NCBI GenBank assembly: GCA_032622095.1
Contig: CP136066.1
Coordinates: 132,651,917-132,715,916, forward strand
Direction: 5' to 3'
DNA: 64,000 nt
From: Siphonodentalium dalli
Taxonomy: Eukaryota; Mollusca; Scaphopoda; Gadilida; Siphonodentaliidae
The translations under genes and the position numbers were made by a program. Shown piece by piece: positions 46,651 to 58,292 of the stretch (its first letter is position 1; each line of letters starts with the position of its first letter). The notes beneath the pieces were generated by a model. That model made no database searches, was not told the DNA's origin, and saw only the letters and a list, made by a program, of their open reading frames with translations.

Positions 46651-48134
46651 CATGCAATGCGGCCGGTCTGGGCCGGTTCGGATCCTAGCAGTTCCGGGCG
46701 GTTTTTAGTCACGACACTCTGTCAATATATTTGGGCTGGTATTATGCGATTCGGGGCTGGATTAATACGATTCCATATGATAACAAAGCACAGTAATATA
46801 AATTTCTGGCTAACATTTACTACGTGATGTCCATATGAAATTTCTTGACACAGGGTAAACGAAGTTTCGCGTGTTATATATCCCCGCTGGGGAAATTATA
46901 CTGTATACGCGCCTGCTATAGCTTACGTCATGCATGGTAGTATTCCAGCCTCGGTTGATGGTAATGGTGGGTGAGGGGTGGCTACACGGAGAGCTATCAA
47001 GCCCCAAGTTCCACACGATGGTTTCAACAATCTTTCCTGCAGTTGGTGTATCTCTTCAATTAAGTCATATCGTCGCTGCACCAAACTTGTCAAGAACTTC
47101 ATAAGTTCATCACACCATTAGAGAGGAAACATTTCGAAGACGATGTTCTAATTTCATGGACATAGACACATACAACTCAGATATGAATAATATGCGAATA
47201 AAAGTATATCACAGAATAGTAGAATATCATACAACAGACCATTATTTCCCATTCTGGTTCGGTCGCTGATTCTGGATATATCATCCAGTTCAGTTTCGAC
47301 AAAAAAAAACCCGAACAAATACTCCTAGTGAACTCCTTCTGTTAAACTAAGTAACACTATTATTGCTCAACGCTGGCTCCATTTTTCAGTCAACTATTTA
47401 CACAACAGTTACTCTTGAGCAATATGAATCGGTTGTTGAGCGATTTCAATTTCAGTGAGATGTAGAATTATTTCGGGAAGATTTAGTTTTAACAAATAAT
47501 TTTAACATAAATCAAAGAAAATCTTTTATTATTAAACCAGATACACGGTTACAGAGAAAGCATGACACTCACCAACCTTATTTACAGGCAGTTTTCAAAA
47601 TATTATTTAACTTAAGATTGAATACATACTTTTAAATCTGCACCAGGCATATAGCCTGTGCATAATTACGCGTATATTTATACACACACATGGAAATAAA
47701 TATAGACACATTACATACTAAGAACATATTATATGAGATATATTTTTCATATTAAACTATATCTATACCATCTTTATTGGTGAGACGTAAATATACCATA
47801 CGTACTTATGTTGTGAATTGGGTTGTATGAATCTGAGCCTTAAGAAGAAGAAAAAACAGTTACGGTCCGAAGAATGTACCGATATGTGGTGAATGTATGT
47901 GGACAACTAATATATAACTATATATGGGTCAAGTGATTTTAGTGATTACTTTGTGACTCGCTATTCATAAGTCGGGGTCAATTATAATTCGTTGTATATT
48001 ATAAGTGATGGTTACACCCGCCACATCGGTAGAGGATGTTGATTTGACAATACTATAGTTTTAAAACTGAAGTGCATTGAGCTTATACCCATGTGCATGG
48101 GCGAGTGAAATTATTCTGCCCCAAAGGTCCGGGG
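46651..48134. other. Unassigned sequence
   Basis: No gene, RNA or repeat array is recognised in ~1.5 kb. Confidence 0.5.
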
Positions 48135-48136
48135 TA

Positions 48137-48933
48137 CACTCTTATAACTAATGTGTAGAAACGATTACACATCAAATGTGTAAACCCGGTTAATACACAT
48201 AGCAATGTGTAGTTTTACATACAAATACATTGACCAAGTGCCGTTCTACACACAATGTGTATATTTTGTTACACACAATTGTGTAAGAACGTAGAGCATG
48301 CGCATTGCGGTGCCTTCAGTTTCATAGTCTCCTACGTGACGGCCATATTGTTTGAGTATATTTTTTGGAATACAATCTACAGCGATCGCAGACAAGGATG
48401 AAAGTTCAGAATTCCAATTTGTTGGTTTAGTATTAATAGTATATGAGGATTTATTTGTTAAAACTTTCATGGCGATTACTGCCCTTAGACTCTTGTTATG
48501 ATTGTTGTAATAATATTAATATTATGCAATCACGCCTCGACCCTCGTTTGTTCATTCAAAGCAAAAACTCACAGTACAGAACAAAATACTACATACCACT
48601 ATGCGCCATGAAAGTTTTAACATATAAATCTGCATTTATCTTTAATACTATAACCACAGGTCGGACTACTGAACTTGCATTTCTTGTCTACGAACTGTGT
48701 GTGTAAGAATCTACACAAAATGTGTAAGGGATATGTGTTGATTTTATACACACAGTTGTGTATAAATGTGTAAAAAATTACCCATTTATGTGTAAAAATT
48801 GTTACACAATTTGTGTACGAAAATGAAACTACACATATACTACACAAATATGTTTAAGATCAAAATTGAATAATGATTGTGTAGCAGGGCTACACATTTT
48901 GTGTAGAAAACCTACACATTAGTCATAAGAGTG
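48137..48933. mobile_element. Mariner-like MITE with TA target and ACAC/GTGT-rich ends (797 bp)
   Basis: The ends are CACTCTTATAACTAATGTGT on the left and its near-complement on the right (one mismatch), flanked by TA (48135-48136, 48934-48935). The outer ~170 bp on each side are packed with short palindromes of TACAC and GTGTA. The centre (about 48295-48700) is ordinary sequence with no transposase. TA duplication and a CA start suit Tc1/mariner-type mobilisation; this is inference. Confidence 0.65.
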
Positions 48934-48939
48934 TAGCAC

Positions 48940-49224
48940 AGTAAAGGCTCACATATATATACTATTGTATATTAAACTGCGTGTGGTCCCGTGGTTACGT
49001 GAATAAGTGCTCAAAACTGATGTATTAAATGGAAAGACATCGTTTACCCACAACCATGTCATATCTTCTAATTTTGCACAAGCCACTTGACTGTACACAT
49101 TTGGCCACACACGAAATTGTGGTCATATTATGAATGCTGCATTTGCCAAATATTTTCCGACCGGGCAAAGGGGAACGTAATTTTTTACCATTTTGTCAGA
49201 CTCGATCCAAAGATTTTCGTCAGA
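48940..49224. other. Unassigned sequence
   Basis: Nothing recognised. Confidence 0.4.
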
Positions 49225-49562
49225 AAATGTTCAGCCCAGCTGGGTGGCCACCAAGCTGCAAAACAGAGTTCAGTCCCCTCGCTACGCTATGTCTGAACGC
49301 TGCCGGCATGTGTATTTTCTTAATTAAATCTAATATTTTTTATTGAATTGTTTTGTCAGTTACAATTCATTCTGGCTTGATCTAGACACTTTTCAAATGC
49401 ATATGGCCAGTTGTTTCTCAGAATAATGCAGAATGAATTCTAACCTACAAAAGTCTCAAATAAATAAATGCGACATTTCTTCACATTATGTGAAGGTGTG
49501 GGCAGCGCTAAGTCTTGCGTAGGGGACTGAACTCTGCATGGAGCCTGGGTGGCCATGCACAG
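49225..49562. repeat. Imperfect inverted repeat around 49313-49490
   Basis: GAGTTCAGTCCCCT on the left (about 49267) and AGGGGACTGAACTC on the right (about 49522) are complementary. Matching GGGTGGCCAC/GGTGGCCATG and CGCTGCC/GGCAGCG words extend the arms to ~70 bp. It could be a small fold-back element; no target duplication was identified. Confidence 0.55.
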
Positions 49563-49724
49563 GCCACTACAGGCATCACGGAACTAAATGGTTTCCCATA
49601 GGCGACAGTGTTAACGTTTCGGCCAAATTCGCTGAATTGAAGCCTGCAGGCCATACCAGTGATGTTTACCCAGCTAGATTGACACCAGTTGATCACGAAA
49701 ATGCAAGAAAAATCATAGGTCATG
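49538..49724 (+). pseudogene. Possible exon remnant interrupted by a MITE
   Basis: The open frame from 49538 reads PIGDSVNVSAKFAELKPAGH and continues to DHENARKIIGH exactly where the G-tract MITE begins at 49725. Composition looks protein-like, but no family is recognised, the first part overlaps an inverted repeat, and no continuation was found after 50286. It could equally be chance. Confidence 0.2.
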
Positions 49725-50279
49725 CAGGGGGGGGGGGGGGGTCGGAAAAAAAATTCAGGCACGTATGGCATTTTTTCCCTTTCGATCATTTTTTGTCCCC
49801 ACCCACCCCCACCGCCAAATTTTTTTCCGTTTTCGGCAGTTTTTTCCGACCATTTTTTGACACCCACCCCCCCCTTTTAACACTAAAACAGAGATTTCCG
49901 GGGGGGAAATTCACTGTAAACAGCTGTATATGAATTTATGTGCATACTATTTATCATGGATGTTAACATGGACATGTAAATAGGAATGAGTCATTTTGAG
50001 GTCATTCGGCCAAAAAAACATGGCTGCCAGTGGCCATCTTGGATTTCAAAATTTGCAACAAAATACAACACGATAACTGCCTGCAGTCAGTTTACAGTTA
50101 GAATTACATTATTTCTCTCATTCAAAGTGGGTTTGAAGCCCAACTTATTGCCAAAACACTCAAAAACAAGCAGGAATTTTTTTTTTTAGTTGCGGAAAAA
50201 ATTGCTTGTTGGTGGCTTTAACCACCCACCCACCCCGGCATACGTGCCGGAATTTTTTTTTTCACCCCCCCCCCCCCTG
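49725..50279. mobile_element. G-tract-ended MITE (555 bp) with 7-bp target duplication
   Basis: It begins CAGGGGGG (long G run), then GGAAAAAAAATTC and GGCACGTATG, and ends with the complementary CATACGTGCCGGAATT, C run and CTG. GGTCATG lies immediately outside on both sides (49718-49724, 50280-50286). CAGGGG ends suggest hAT, but that group makes 8-bp duplications. A single HINE-A monomer lies inside. Confidence 0.75.
49957..50062 (+). repeat. Stray HINE-A monomer inside the G-tract MITE
   Basis: ATCATGGATGTTAACATGGAC, TTTTGAGGTCATTCGGCC and ACATGGCTGCCAGTGGCC align to the ~155-bp monomer class, followed by TTGGATTTCAAAATT. Confidence 0.75.
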
Positions 50280-50286
50280 GGTCATG

Positions 50287-50684
50287 TGTTTACTTTTTAA
50301 AATAAATCCCCAAGTGTACGACAGGGCTATCTCACAGCCAAATTTGATCTGGAAAAACCCAGATCTACAACAGCTAGTTAAATACATTTCCCGCTCACAA
50401 AAATCCGTCCCCCCATTCATTCACCAGTTTAAATTATTTAGATATTATGTACAAATCAAATAAACGCGATGTTATCCTTTAATAACGTGTCGCATGTATC
50501 AGGTGAAGGTCATTCTTCAGTTACCTTCACCTTTAGGGTTCCACGGTGTACTCGCTCCCCGACTCTAGAACACATTTAGCTCCCTGATTCCTACACTCGT
50601 TCTGGACTCATTACATTCGTCTCTTAGGCAAATGTCTCTATAGTATAATTATATAGAACTAATTTCGCGGATGCTTATATTGAA
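50287..50684. other. Unassigned sequence
   Basis: No feature is recognised. Confidence 0.45.
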
Positions 50685-50836
50685 TGCCGGCTGATACGGA
50701 CCCTGGCTCTTACGGACCCTGGCTTTTACGGACCACCGGCTCTTACGGACCCTGGCTTTTACGGACCACCGGCTGATACGGACCCTGGCTTATACGGACC
50801 CTCGGCTTATACGGACCCTGGCTCATACGGACCTCA
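50685..50836. repeat. 17-18-bp minisatellite, about nine copies
   Basis: The unit is GGCTNNTACGGACCCT (or GGACCACC), where NN-T varies among GATAC, CTTAC, TTTAC and TATAC. The TACGGACC core is invariant. Confidence 0.9.
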
Positions 50837-50994
50837 ATTAAAATATACAATTTTATTTTTTATGTTTATTTAAATAAAATCAAAATTCTGACAACATACA
50901 TACGGAGATAACAAAAAATCTGATGATAACAAAAATGGAACAACGTTTCATCAGACGAACATTATCTAAATTGGGGCGTACAGCTTACAGCGTA

Positions 50995-51275
50995 CAGCGT
51001 ACACAAAAATTCTCAATTAATACAGATATATGTGTGAAATGACAATCATAATTATATATTAAATTCATAAATATAAGTTTGAAAAAAAAACGAAAAAATT
51101 GGTTAAATTCATAAATATAAGTTTGAAAATCATCAAAAAAATCACAAAAATTCTCAATTAATACAGATATATGTGTGAAATGACAATCATAATTATATAT
51201 TAAATTCATAAATATAAGTTTGAAAATCACTGAAAAAAATCAGCTATATTCATAAATATAAGTTTGACACCGTCG
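50995..51275. repeat. ~142-bp AT-rich tandem repeat, two copies plus partials
   Basis: CACAAAAATTCTCAATTAAT begins near 51001 and 51143. AAATTCATAAATATAAGTTTG occurs inside and twice more (about 51105, 51245). It directly precedes the second Helitron array. Confidence 0.85.
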
Positions 51276-52039
51276 GCGTCGCGTTTTGGAGAAACTCAGA
51301 GCACCCGTTCTCCAATCTCAGTCACAAAAATGGCACTGCGGTGGTTAATCAAGTGATAATTTAATGAGCGTTTGTTTTTGACGCATCGCTATAAAGAGCG
51401 TTTGTTTACCATTCAACGTTATTAGCATCTGCAGAGAGATTACGGGCCATAGCATCATTGTTATAGTATGTATGACACTTAGGTCAGGGCTTAGGGTGGT
51501 AGTTAGTGTGGATATAGGCATAATGCTTCTCAGAAATCCCGGTTACAAACCAACACTCACAATTTCGTCTTTTGCATCAGATACCAACGCCACTGGTTCA
51601 AGATATGTGTAGTTTGACCAGGCGGTCGTCGTTGTCGTATTGGCGTCCGATCGGGACGTAACTTGGTACGTGTGTGTAGTTTGACCAGGCGGTCGCCCTT
51701 GTCGTATTGGCGAGCCCGTGCGATGCCCGTGCAGCGCATGCGCAGACGAGATCTCGGATTAGCTAGCTAACCAGCCACGAAAATCGGTTGAGCCAGCCAT
51801 GAAAACTATTTGTCGTGGTTTCGGGGTCTACGCAGACGAGATTTCGGAAACGGGTGGAGCTATCGACTTGAAATTTGCTATGTGAATGTATCTTGCCCCG
51901 GATACGAATTTTATCGGGTCGCCGAGTCCGTGCGACGCCAGCTTCGCGCAAGCGCAGACCATATCTCGGAAACGGGTAGAGCTATCGACTTGAAATTTTG
52001 GTTTTGAATAGCTCGGATAACGTCGGGCTCATCGGCTAG
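51276..52039 (+). mobile_element. Helitron H2/H3 chimera, 5' truncated (start of second array)
   Basis: The H2 body (GGAGAAACTCAGAGCACCCG, ATTTAATGAGCGTTTGTTTT) passes into H3 sequence (TTTGACCAGGCGGTCG), then one to two 122-bp units. It ends with an H3-like terminus GGATAACGTCGGGCTCATCGG and CTAG (52036-52039). GCTAGCTAACCAGCCACG near 51760 recurs at 53461. Confidence 0.7.
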
Positions 52040-52467
52040 TCTCATATATATTTTGAAGACCTCTGTCTGTTTGTCTGTATGTCTGTATGTTTGTCTGTAT
52101 GTTTGTCATTAATACAAATCTACGATTCTCGACCGATCAGGACGAAACTTGGTACGTGTGTGTAGTTTGACCAGGCGGTGAACGTTGTCGTATTGGCATG
52201 CCCGTGCGGCGCCCGCTTCGCGCATGCGCAGACGAGATCTCGGAAACGGGTGGAGCTATCGACTTGAAATTTGCTATGTGAATGTATCTTGCCCCGGATA
52301 CGAATTTTATCGGGTCGCCGAGCCCGTGCGACGCCAGCTTCGCGCATAAGCAGACGAGATATCGGAAACGGGTAGAGCTATCGACTTGAATTTTGGTTTT
52401 TGAAACGGGTGGAGCTATCGAAATTTGGTTTTTGAATAGCCCGGACAACGTCGGGCTCATCGGCTAG
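52040..52467 (+). mobile_element. Helitron family H3, copy a
   Basis: It starts TCTCATATATATTTTGAAGA directly after CTAG and has a CTGTATGT leader, then GGACGAAACTTGGTACGTG. A 122-bp unit carries an NRF1-like site at 52219-52230. It ends CCCGGACAACGTCGGG hairpin, CTCATCGG, CTAG (52464-52467). Confidence 0.8.
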
Positions 52468-53865
52468 TCTATTATATATTTTGAAGAGCTCTGTTTGTCT
52501 GTCTGTATGTCATTTATACAAATCTACGATTCTCGACCGATCGGGACGAAACTTGGTACGTGTGTGTAGTTTGACCAGGCGGTCGTCGTTGTCGTATTGG
52601 CGAGCCCGTGCGACGCCCGTGCGGCGCATGCGCAGACGAGATCTCGGAAATGAGTGGAGCTATCAACTTGAAATTTGCTATGTGAATGTATCTTGCCCCG
52701 GATACGAATTTTATCGGGTCGCCGAGCCCGTGCGACGCCAGCTTCCACATTTAAAAATCTCCGCCGCCGGAATTGTAAAATGGCTGAGCCGTGTGCATGG
52801 GCTTATATGTCAAGCACAACTGTACTGTGTATCGCAAAGAACTAAACCGCATTGCCTAATATTGGCATATACTCGCATGGACACGGCATGGTTGTTATAT
52901 TATCAGAACACCGGGCCCCTTAATGTGGAATAGACTATCCCAATGCATGCTTTCATATAACTGAATGGGCGCATCCATTCGGTATTGAAAGGGTTAAATA
53001 TATAAATTGTTTATTTCGACAACACCCAGTCTCAGACATAGCTGGCATTTGTAAATATATAGGCCTAAACATAAGAATAGAAAATAGTTTGAAATATTAT
53101 ATGTCATTACTATCGGGTTCATCATTCAATGATGCATGCATATATCGCAAGATGGCAGTGATGATAGCAGTCTGAAGTCGACAGAAGTCCCAATATAACT
53201 ACTTATGCCGATTAGATGGGAAACTATATATCTATGCCAGTCCTTCGTGAATTTTCGCCATAATGGAAAAGCCCAACATCAAAAGATTACGTGTGGAATG
53301 GAATTCTACGGGTTCACCACAAACGCTAAAAAACGGGGTCTATAACCGGTAACAGGGGATTAGGAACATTTCGGAAACGAAAATACGCTGAATGATAACA
53401 TCTCAGCCGGCTGAGCCGCCATATTTCGTCAGCCACGAACGTCGTGACGGAGCCGGCTTAGCTAGCTAACCAGCCACGAAAATCGGTTGAGCCAGCCATG
53501 AAAACTATTTGTCGTGGTTTCGGGGTCTACGCAGACGAGATCTCGGAAACGGGTGGAGCGGAGCTATCGACTTGAAATTTGCTATGTTAATGTATCTTGC
53601 CCCGGATACGAATTTTATCGGGTCGCCGAGCCCGTGCGACGCCAGCTTCGCGCAAGCGCAGACCATATCTCGGAAACGGGTGGAGCTATCGACTTGAAAT
53701 TTGCTATGTGAATGTATCTTGCCCCGGATACGAATTTTATCGGGTCGCCGAGCCCGTGCGACGCCAGCTTCGCGCATGCGTAGACCAGATCACGGAAACG
53801 GGTAGAGCTATCGACTTGAAACTTGGTTTTTGAATAGCTCGGATAACGTCGGGCTCATCGGCTAG
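52468..53865 (+). mobile_element. Helitron family H3, copy b (interrupted)
   Basis: The H3 head (TCTATTATATATTTTGAAGA) is intact to about 52745. Foreign sequence follows to about 53456, then a block matching 51757-52039 (offset ~1700 bp) completes the element, ending CTAG at 53862-53865. Confidence 0.7.
52746..53456. other. Foreign segment within H3 copy b, including a piggyBac-like right end
   Basis: TTCGGTATTGAAAGGGTTAA near 52978-52997 looks like a piggyBac-type right terminus (compare 18701-18713). The matching left end is missing, so this is a truncated element or a deletion junction. The remainder shows no gene. Confidence 0.5.
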
Positions 53866-54438
53866 TCTCATATATATTTTGAAGACCTCTGTCTGTTTCT
53901 CTGTCTGTCTGTATGTTTGTCTGTATGTTTGTCATTTATACAAATCTACGATTCTCGACCGAGCGGGACCAAACTTGGTACGTGTGTGTAGTTTGACCAG
54001 GCGGTGGACGTTGTCGTATTGGCGAGCCCGTGCGGCGCCCGCTTCGCGCATGCGCAGACGAGATCTCGGAAACGGGTGGAGCTATCGACTTGAAATTTGG
54101 TATGTGAATGTATCTTGCCCCGGATACGAATTTTATCGGGTCGCCGAGCCCGTGCGACGCCAGCTTCGCGCATGCGCAGACCAGATTTCGGAAACGGTGG
54201 AGCTATCGACTTGAAATTTGCTATGTGAATGTATCTTGCCCCGGATACGAATTTTATCGGGTCGCCGAGCACGTGCGACGCCAGCTTCGCGCATGCGCAG
54301 ACCAGATCTCGGAAACGGGTAGAGCTATCGACTTGAAATTTGGTTTTTGAATAGCCCGGACAACGTCGGGCTGGGTAGAGCTATCGACTTGAAATTTGGT
54401 TTTCGAATAGCCCGGACAACGTCGGGCTCATCGGCTAG
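53866..54438 (+). mobile_element. Helitron family H3, copy c
   Basis: It starts TCTCATATATATTTTGAAGA after CTAG. Three 122-bp units carry NRF1-like sites at 54045-54056, 54167-54178 and 54288-54299. The terminal hairpin region is duplicated (two GACAACGTCGGGCT), with CTAG at 54435-54438. Confidence 0.8.
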
Positions 54439-55774
54439 TCTATCTATACTATATATTTTGAGACTTCGTATATATATGTGTATATATGTACTTCATAGAA
54501 TCCAAAACGCGTGTAAAGATTGAGCTCAAACTTCCTATGTAAGTGTCAAATCCAACCGACACGACCGTGGTCGCGGTTTAGAGAAGCTCAGAGCACCCGT
54601 TCTCCAATCTCAAATCACCGCAAAGGCACGGCGTGGGTTAATCAAGTGATTATTTAATGAGCGTTTGTTTTTGACGCATCTCTATAAAGAGCGTCTGTTT
54701 CCCATTCAACGTTATTCGCATCTGCAGAGTTATACGGGAACGCAAACGTTATCGCTCGAAATTTATTCCCTGCGAGCACGGATGGCGCGCTTTGTTTTTA
54801 CAGTATATACCTTTGGTATATACCGAAATCATCCCAGATAATCACGAATATAGCATCAGATTTCTCCCCAGATATACCGTTATAAAGCTACTGGAATCTG
54901 CCAATCTACGGGAAATTCCAGGGAATGCCGATTGAGCTCAAACTTGCTACCTACGGGAAGTGTCATATATATGAGTGTGTCCTTTATAGACTCTAACCGA
55001 TTGAGCTCAAACTTGCTAAATAAGAAAATAGCCCCCAAGCCGTAAATATCAACAACAACGATATTGCTACCTACGGGGAGCAACGTTATTAGCATCTGCA
55101 GAATTATGCAGAGAGAAAGTGCTTTCCTATTTTTAGAACGCAACACATGTTTACGTCGCGTTGGTGATTGAGGTTCACAACGGGGTTAATTGACTGTCCG
55201 CTCTTTGCGACGATGAGGTTCACGGCGGGGACTATTGACCAACACTCACAATTTCGTCTTTTGCATCAGATACCAACACCTCGACCGATCGGGACGAAAC
55301 TTGGTACGTGAGTGTAGTTTGACCAGGTGGTCGTCGCTGTCGTATTGGCGAGCCCGTGCGACGCCCGTGCAGCGCATGCGCAGACGAGATATCGGAAACG
55401 GGTGGAGCTATCGACTTGAAATTTGGTATGTGAATGTATCTTGCGCCGGGTACAAATTTTATCGGGTCGCCGAGCCCGTGCGACGCCCGTGCAGCGCATT
55501 CGCAGACGAGATCTCGGAAACGGGTGGAGCTATCGACTTGAAATTTGGTATGTGAATGTATCTTGCCCCGGATACGAATTTTATCGGGTCGCCGAGCCCG
55601 TGCGACGCCAGATTCCCGCATGCGCAGACCAGATCTCGGAAACGGGTGGAGCTATCGACTTGAAATTTGCTTTTTGAGTAGCCCGGTCCTGTACGGGGTT
55701 ACATTGAAAAACTAAAATTAATGGATCGACCAAAGCCATGGACGAATGCCGCTAGTGGCGGGCTAACCTGCTAG
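54439..55774 (+). mobile_element. Helitron family H2, copy f
   Basis: It starts TCTATCTATACTATATATTT after CTAG. The interior resembles 58721-60028 (offset about 4.28 kb) with H3-type 122-bp units inserted from about 55280. It ends CCGCTAGTGGCGG hairpin and CTAG (55771-55774). Confidence 0.78.
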
Positions 55775-56268
55775 TCTATTATATATTTTGAAGACCTCTG
55801 TTTGTCTGTCTGTATGTCATTTATACAAATCTATGATTCTCGACCGATCGGGACGAAACTTGGTACGTGTGTGTAGTTTGACCAGGCGGTCGTCGTTGTC
55901 GTAATGGCGAGCCCGTGCGACGCCCGTGCAGCGCATGCGCAGACGAGATCTCGGAAACGGGTGGAGCTATCGACTTGAAATTTGCTATGTGAATGTACCT
56001 TGCCCCGGATACGAATTTTATCGGGTCGCCGAGCCCGTGCGACGCCAGCTTCGCGCATGCGCAGACCAGATCTCGGAAACGGGTGGAGCTATCGACTTGA
56101 AATTTGCTATGTGAATGTATCTTGCCCCGGATACGAATTTTATCGGGTCGCCGAGCACGTGCGACGCCAGCTTCGCGCATGCGCAGACCAGATCTCGGAA
56201 ACGGGTGGAGCTATCGACTTGAAATTTGGTTTTTGAATAGCCCGGACAACGTCGGGCTCATCGGTTAG
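55775..56268 (+). mobile_element. Helitron family H3, copy d
   Basis: It starts TCTATTATATATTTTGAAGA. Two to three 122-bp units carry NRF1-like sites at 56052-56063 and 56174-56185. The terminal motif is TTAG rather than CTAG at 56265-56268. Confidence 0.78.
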
Positions 56269-56852
56269 TCTATTATATATTTTAGAACATATGTGTACAC
56301 GTGTGTGTCTGTCTGTCTGTGTTTTTTTCGGCCGGGGAGTGACATAAGCCTATTAATTTGCCCGTGCGACGTGACATTGACCTTGAAATTGGGTCAATTC
56401 AAGGTCAAATCGCGAATTTTGATGGGATTTTCACGAAATTTGATACATAGGGTCACTTTGTCCACTGAGTGTTTTGGACGGGTCAAATCGTGACCCTAAC
56501 CTGACCTTGACCTTCAAATTATCAATTCGAGGTCAAATCGGGTAAAACAGGATGGATTTCGACGAGTACTTTTGTCGGGTACTTTTGTCCGGGCAGTGTT
56601 TTGGACGAGTCAAATCGTTACCCCCCAAATGACCTTGACCTTCAAAATGGACAATTCAAGGTCAAATCGCGCAATTCGCCGAAAAGCAGAGGGGAAACAG
56701 CCCGGACGAAAAGCCATTTTGAAAACGGTTGCCATGGAGACGGAGGACCATTTGACGAAGTCTACCCAAATTTTTTTGGAAGCCCTTGACCCAAGGTACG
56801 TAACTTATATGGAGTCTGATTTAGAGCAAGAAAATCCTACGGGGCTATAGGC
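56269..56852 (+). mobile_element. Helitron family H1, copy g (3' end unclear)
   Basis: It starts TCTATTATATATTTTAGAAC. H1 words (GGCCGGGGAGTGACATAAGC, TCAAGGTCAAATCG) run to about 56670, then unfamiliar sequence to about 56852. The expected GACGAAGTCGGG hairpin is absent, so the copy is 3' truncated or fused to host DNA. Confidence 0.55.
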
Positions 56853-56981
56853 TAGGGCCAGTATTAATATATACTGATACTTCTCGACTCGTATTCTGAT
56901 AATTTCATGTTATTAGGGTCAAAATATGTTCACAAAAGCACACAAATCTCATAGTAATGTGACACACACAGACCCTCACCC

Positions 56982-57018
56982 ACACACCCACGCACGATTA
57001 ATCGTGCGTGTGTGTGTG
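56982..57018. repeat. Palindrome at a CA/TG boundary
   Basis: ACGCACGATTAATCGTGCGT at 56990-57009 is a perfect 20-bp palindrome; the flanking CA-rich and TG-rich tracts extend it to about 37 bp with one mismatch. Confidence 0.85.
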
Positions 57019-57065
57019 GTGTTGGTTAAATCCATTTTTATCACTCACTCACAGCTATCTTTTAA

Positions 57066-57499
57066 AGATGCATAATCCCAATTATCGCTCCCAAATGACT
57101 ATATATTTTCTTTGGCTTCGGGGTGAAAAACGTTTTATTCCAGTCGAGGAACCCACCCATTAAAACTCAGAGTGATCAGATATCAATTTTTGAAATTTGT
57201 TATTTCTCGAAATGTGTAATTATTTGTGGCCCAGAAACGAGTCGTCAAACCGATGGTCTGGGACAAAATTGCTAATAAAGATGGGCAACTCTAAAATCAA
57301 GTGGTAATACGGCCAGTTTCGTGATACGCAAGTGATAATACGTTTAACAATATGTTGATAAATAACACGTTTTGGGAAATTTTATACGGTTGTTGACAGC
57401 AGTTAGCATTATTTTGTTGTAATTAATCGATTCTGAAAACAAAAGCGTATTTTGAAGAAATGTTATGATGATATGACCGTCTGATCGGATTGAGTACCT
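57066..57499 (+). mobile_element. TTAA-site MITE, family M1, copy 4 (434 bp)
   Basis: The ends are AGATGCATAATCCCAATTA and ATCGGATTGAGTACCT, flanked by TTAA (57062-57065, 57500-57503). It shares ATAACACGTTTTGGG-type and TCTAAAATCAAGTGG words with the other copies. Confidence 0.82.
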
Positions 57500-57534
57500 T
57501 TAAAGATCCGCGGTTGTACAGTTCCACCCATATT

Positions 57535-58090
57535 CATTACGCGCGCGCCGCGTGTATACTGTTGTCCAAGTTCTAGATAGCTATGGTTCGATGGGCGTTT
57601 TATTTACAAATAATGGGTTTTGCCGGTCTAAAGGTCGAACCGCGCGACTAGGAGGCCGAGTCCGGTAAAAGGTGTAGTTGGGAATTTCAATTTCGTTTAT
57701 TGTCCTTTACATTATCATGTCAATAATGTTCATTTTTGGTTTGTGACAAGCTATGTCAATTACAAATAAAAGAAATAAAAAAGATAATTTGTAAGTCTTA
57801 TATTTCAACTTTTATAGATATTTTTCGTTCTGCAGCCCACTGATGGTTGTGGTCGGAGACGGCCGTGTCGGCCACCGGTTCGTTAATTAGGTGCTGCTTG
57901 TTATTGTTATTTTAACGTAATTCTGAGTTGGTCATTCACGAAACCAATATATTTTATATTCTATAATTACAATCATGGGTATATAATATATGATCTTGAG
58001 CGCGTTACCATTTCTGACTATGGTTTTCTTGTATTACATTGCTCATTCAATTTGTATACATGTGACATCTTTGTATAAAATTGTATAGAT
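57535..58090 (+). repeat. Duplicated segment, copy A (uninterrupted)
   Basis: GCGCCGCGTGTATACTG, AAAGGTGTAGTTGGGAATTT, GTGACAAGCTATGTCAATTA and GAGTTGGTCATTC recur in copy B (about 58293-58722). Copy A continues through ATATTTTATATTCTATAATT and on to AGCGCGTTACCATTTCTGAC, whereas copy B is split there by a Helitron. The tail with ACCAATAAATAATATAATC looks like a retroposon 3' end. Confidence 0.85.
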
Positions 58091-58292
58091 ATTTGTATAA
58101 TTACCAATAAATAATATAATCTAATATTTCCCGGTATAGTATCAATCACGCAATTGAAATAGTCAATTTCAGACAATTTCTTTGCACAATTTTACCCATT
58201 TTTTTTATTTTCGACCCAATTTATTTTTCGGTCCGAATTCTCGTCCCACTTCATTACCCGTAGCTATTTGCATTCTGAATTCCTTGATCTTA

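Noticed and set aside
52978-52997. A complete piggyBac element around 52746-53456
   Set aside because: Only the right-end-like GAAAGGGTTAA is present; no left end or TTAA pair was found.
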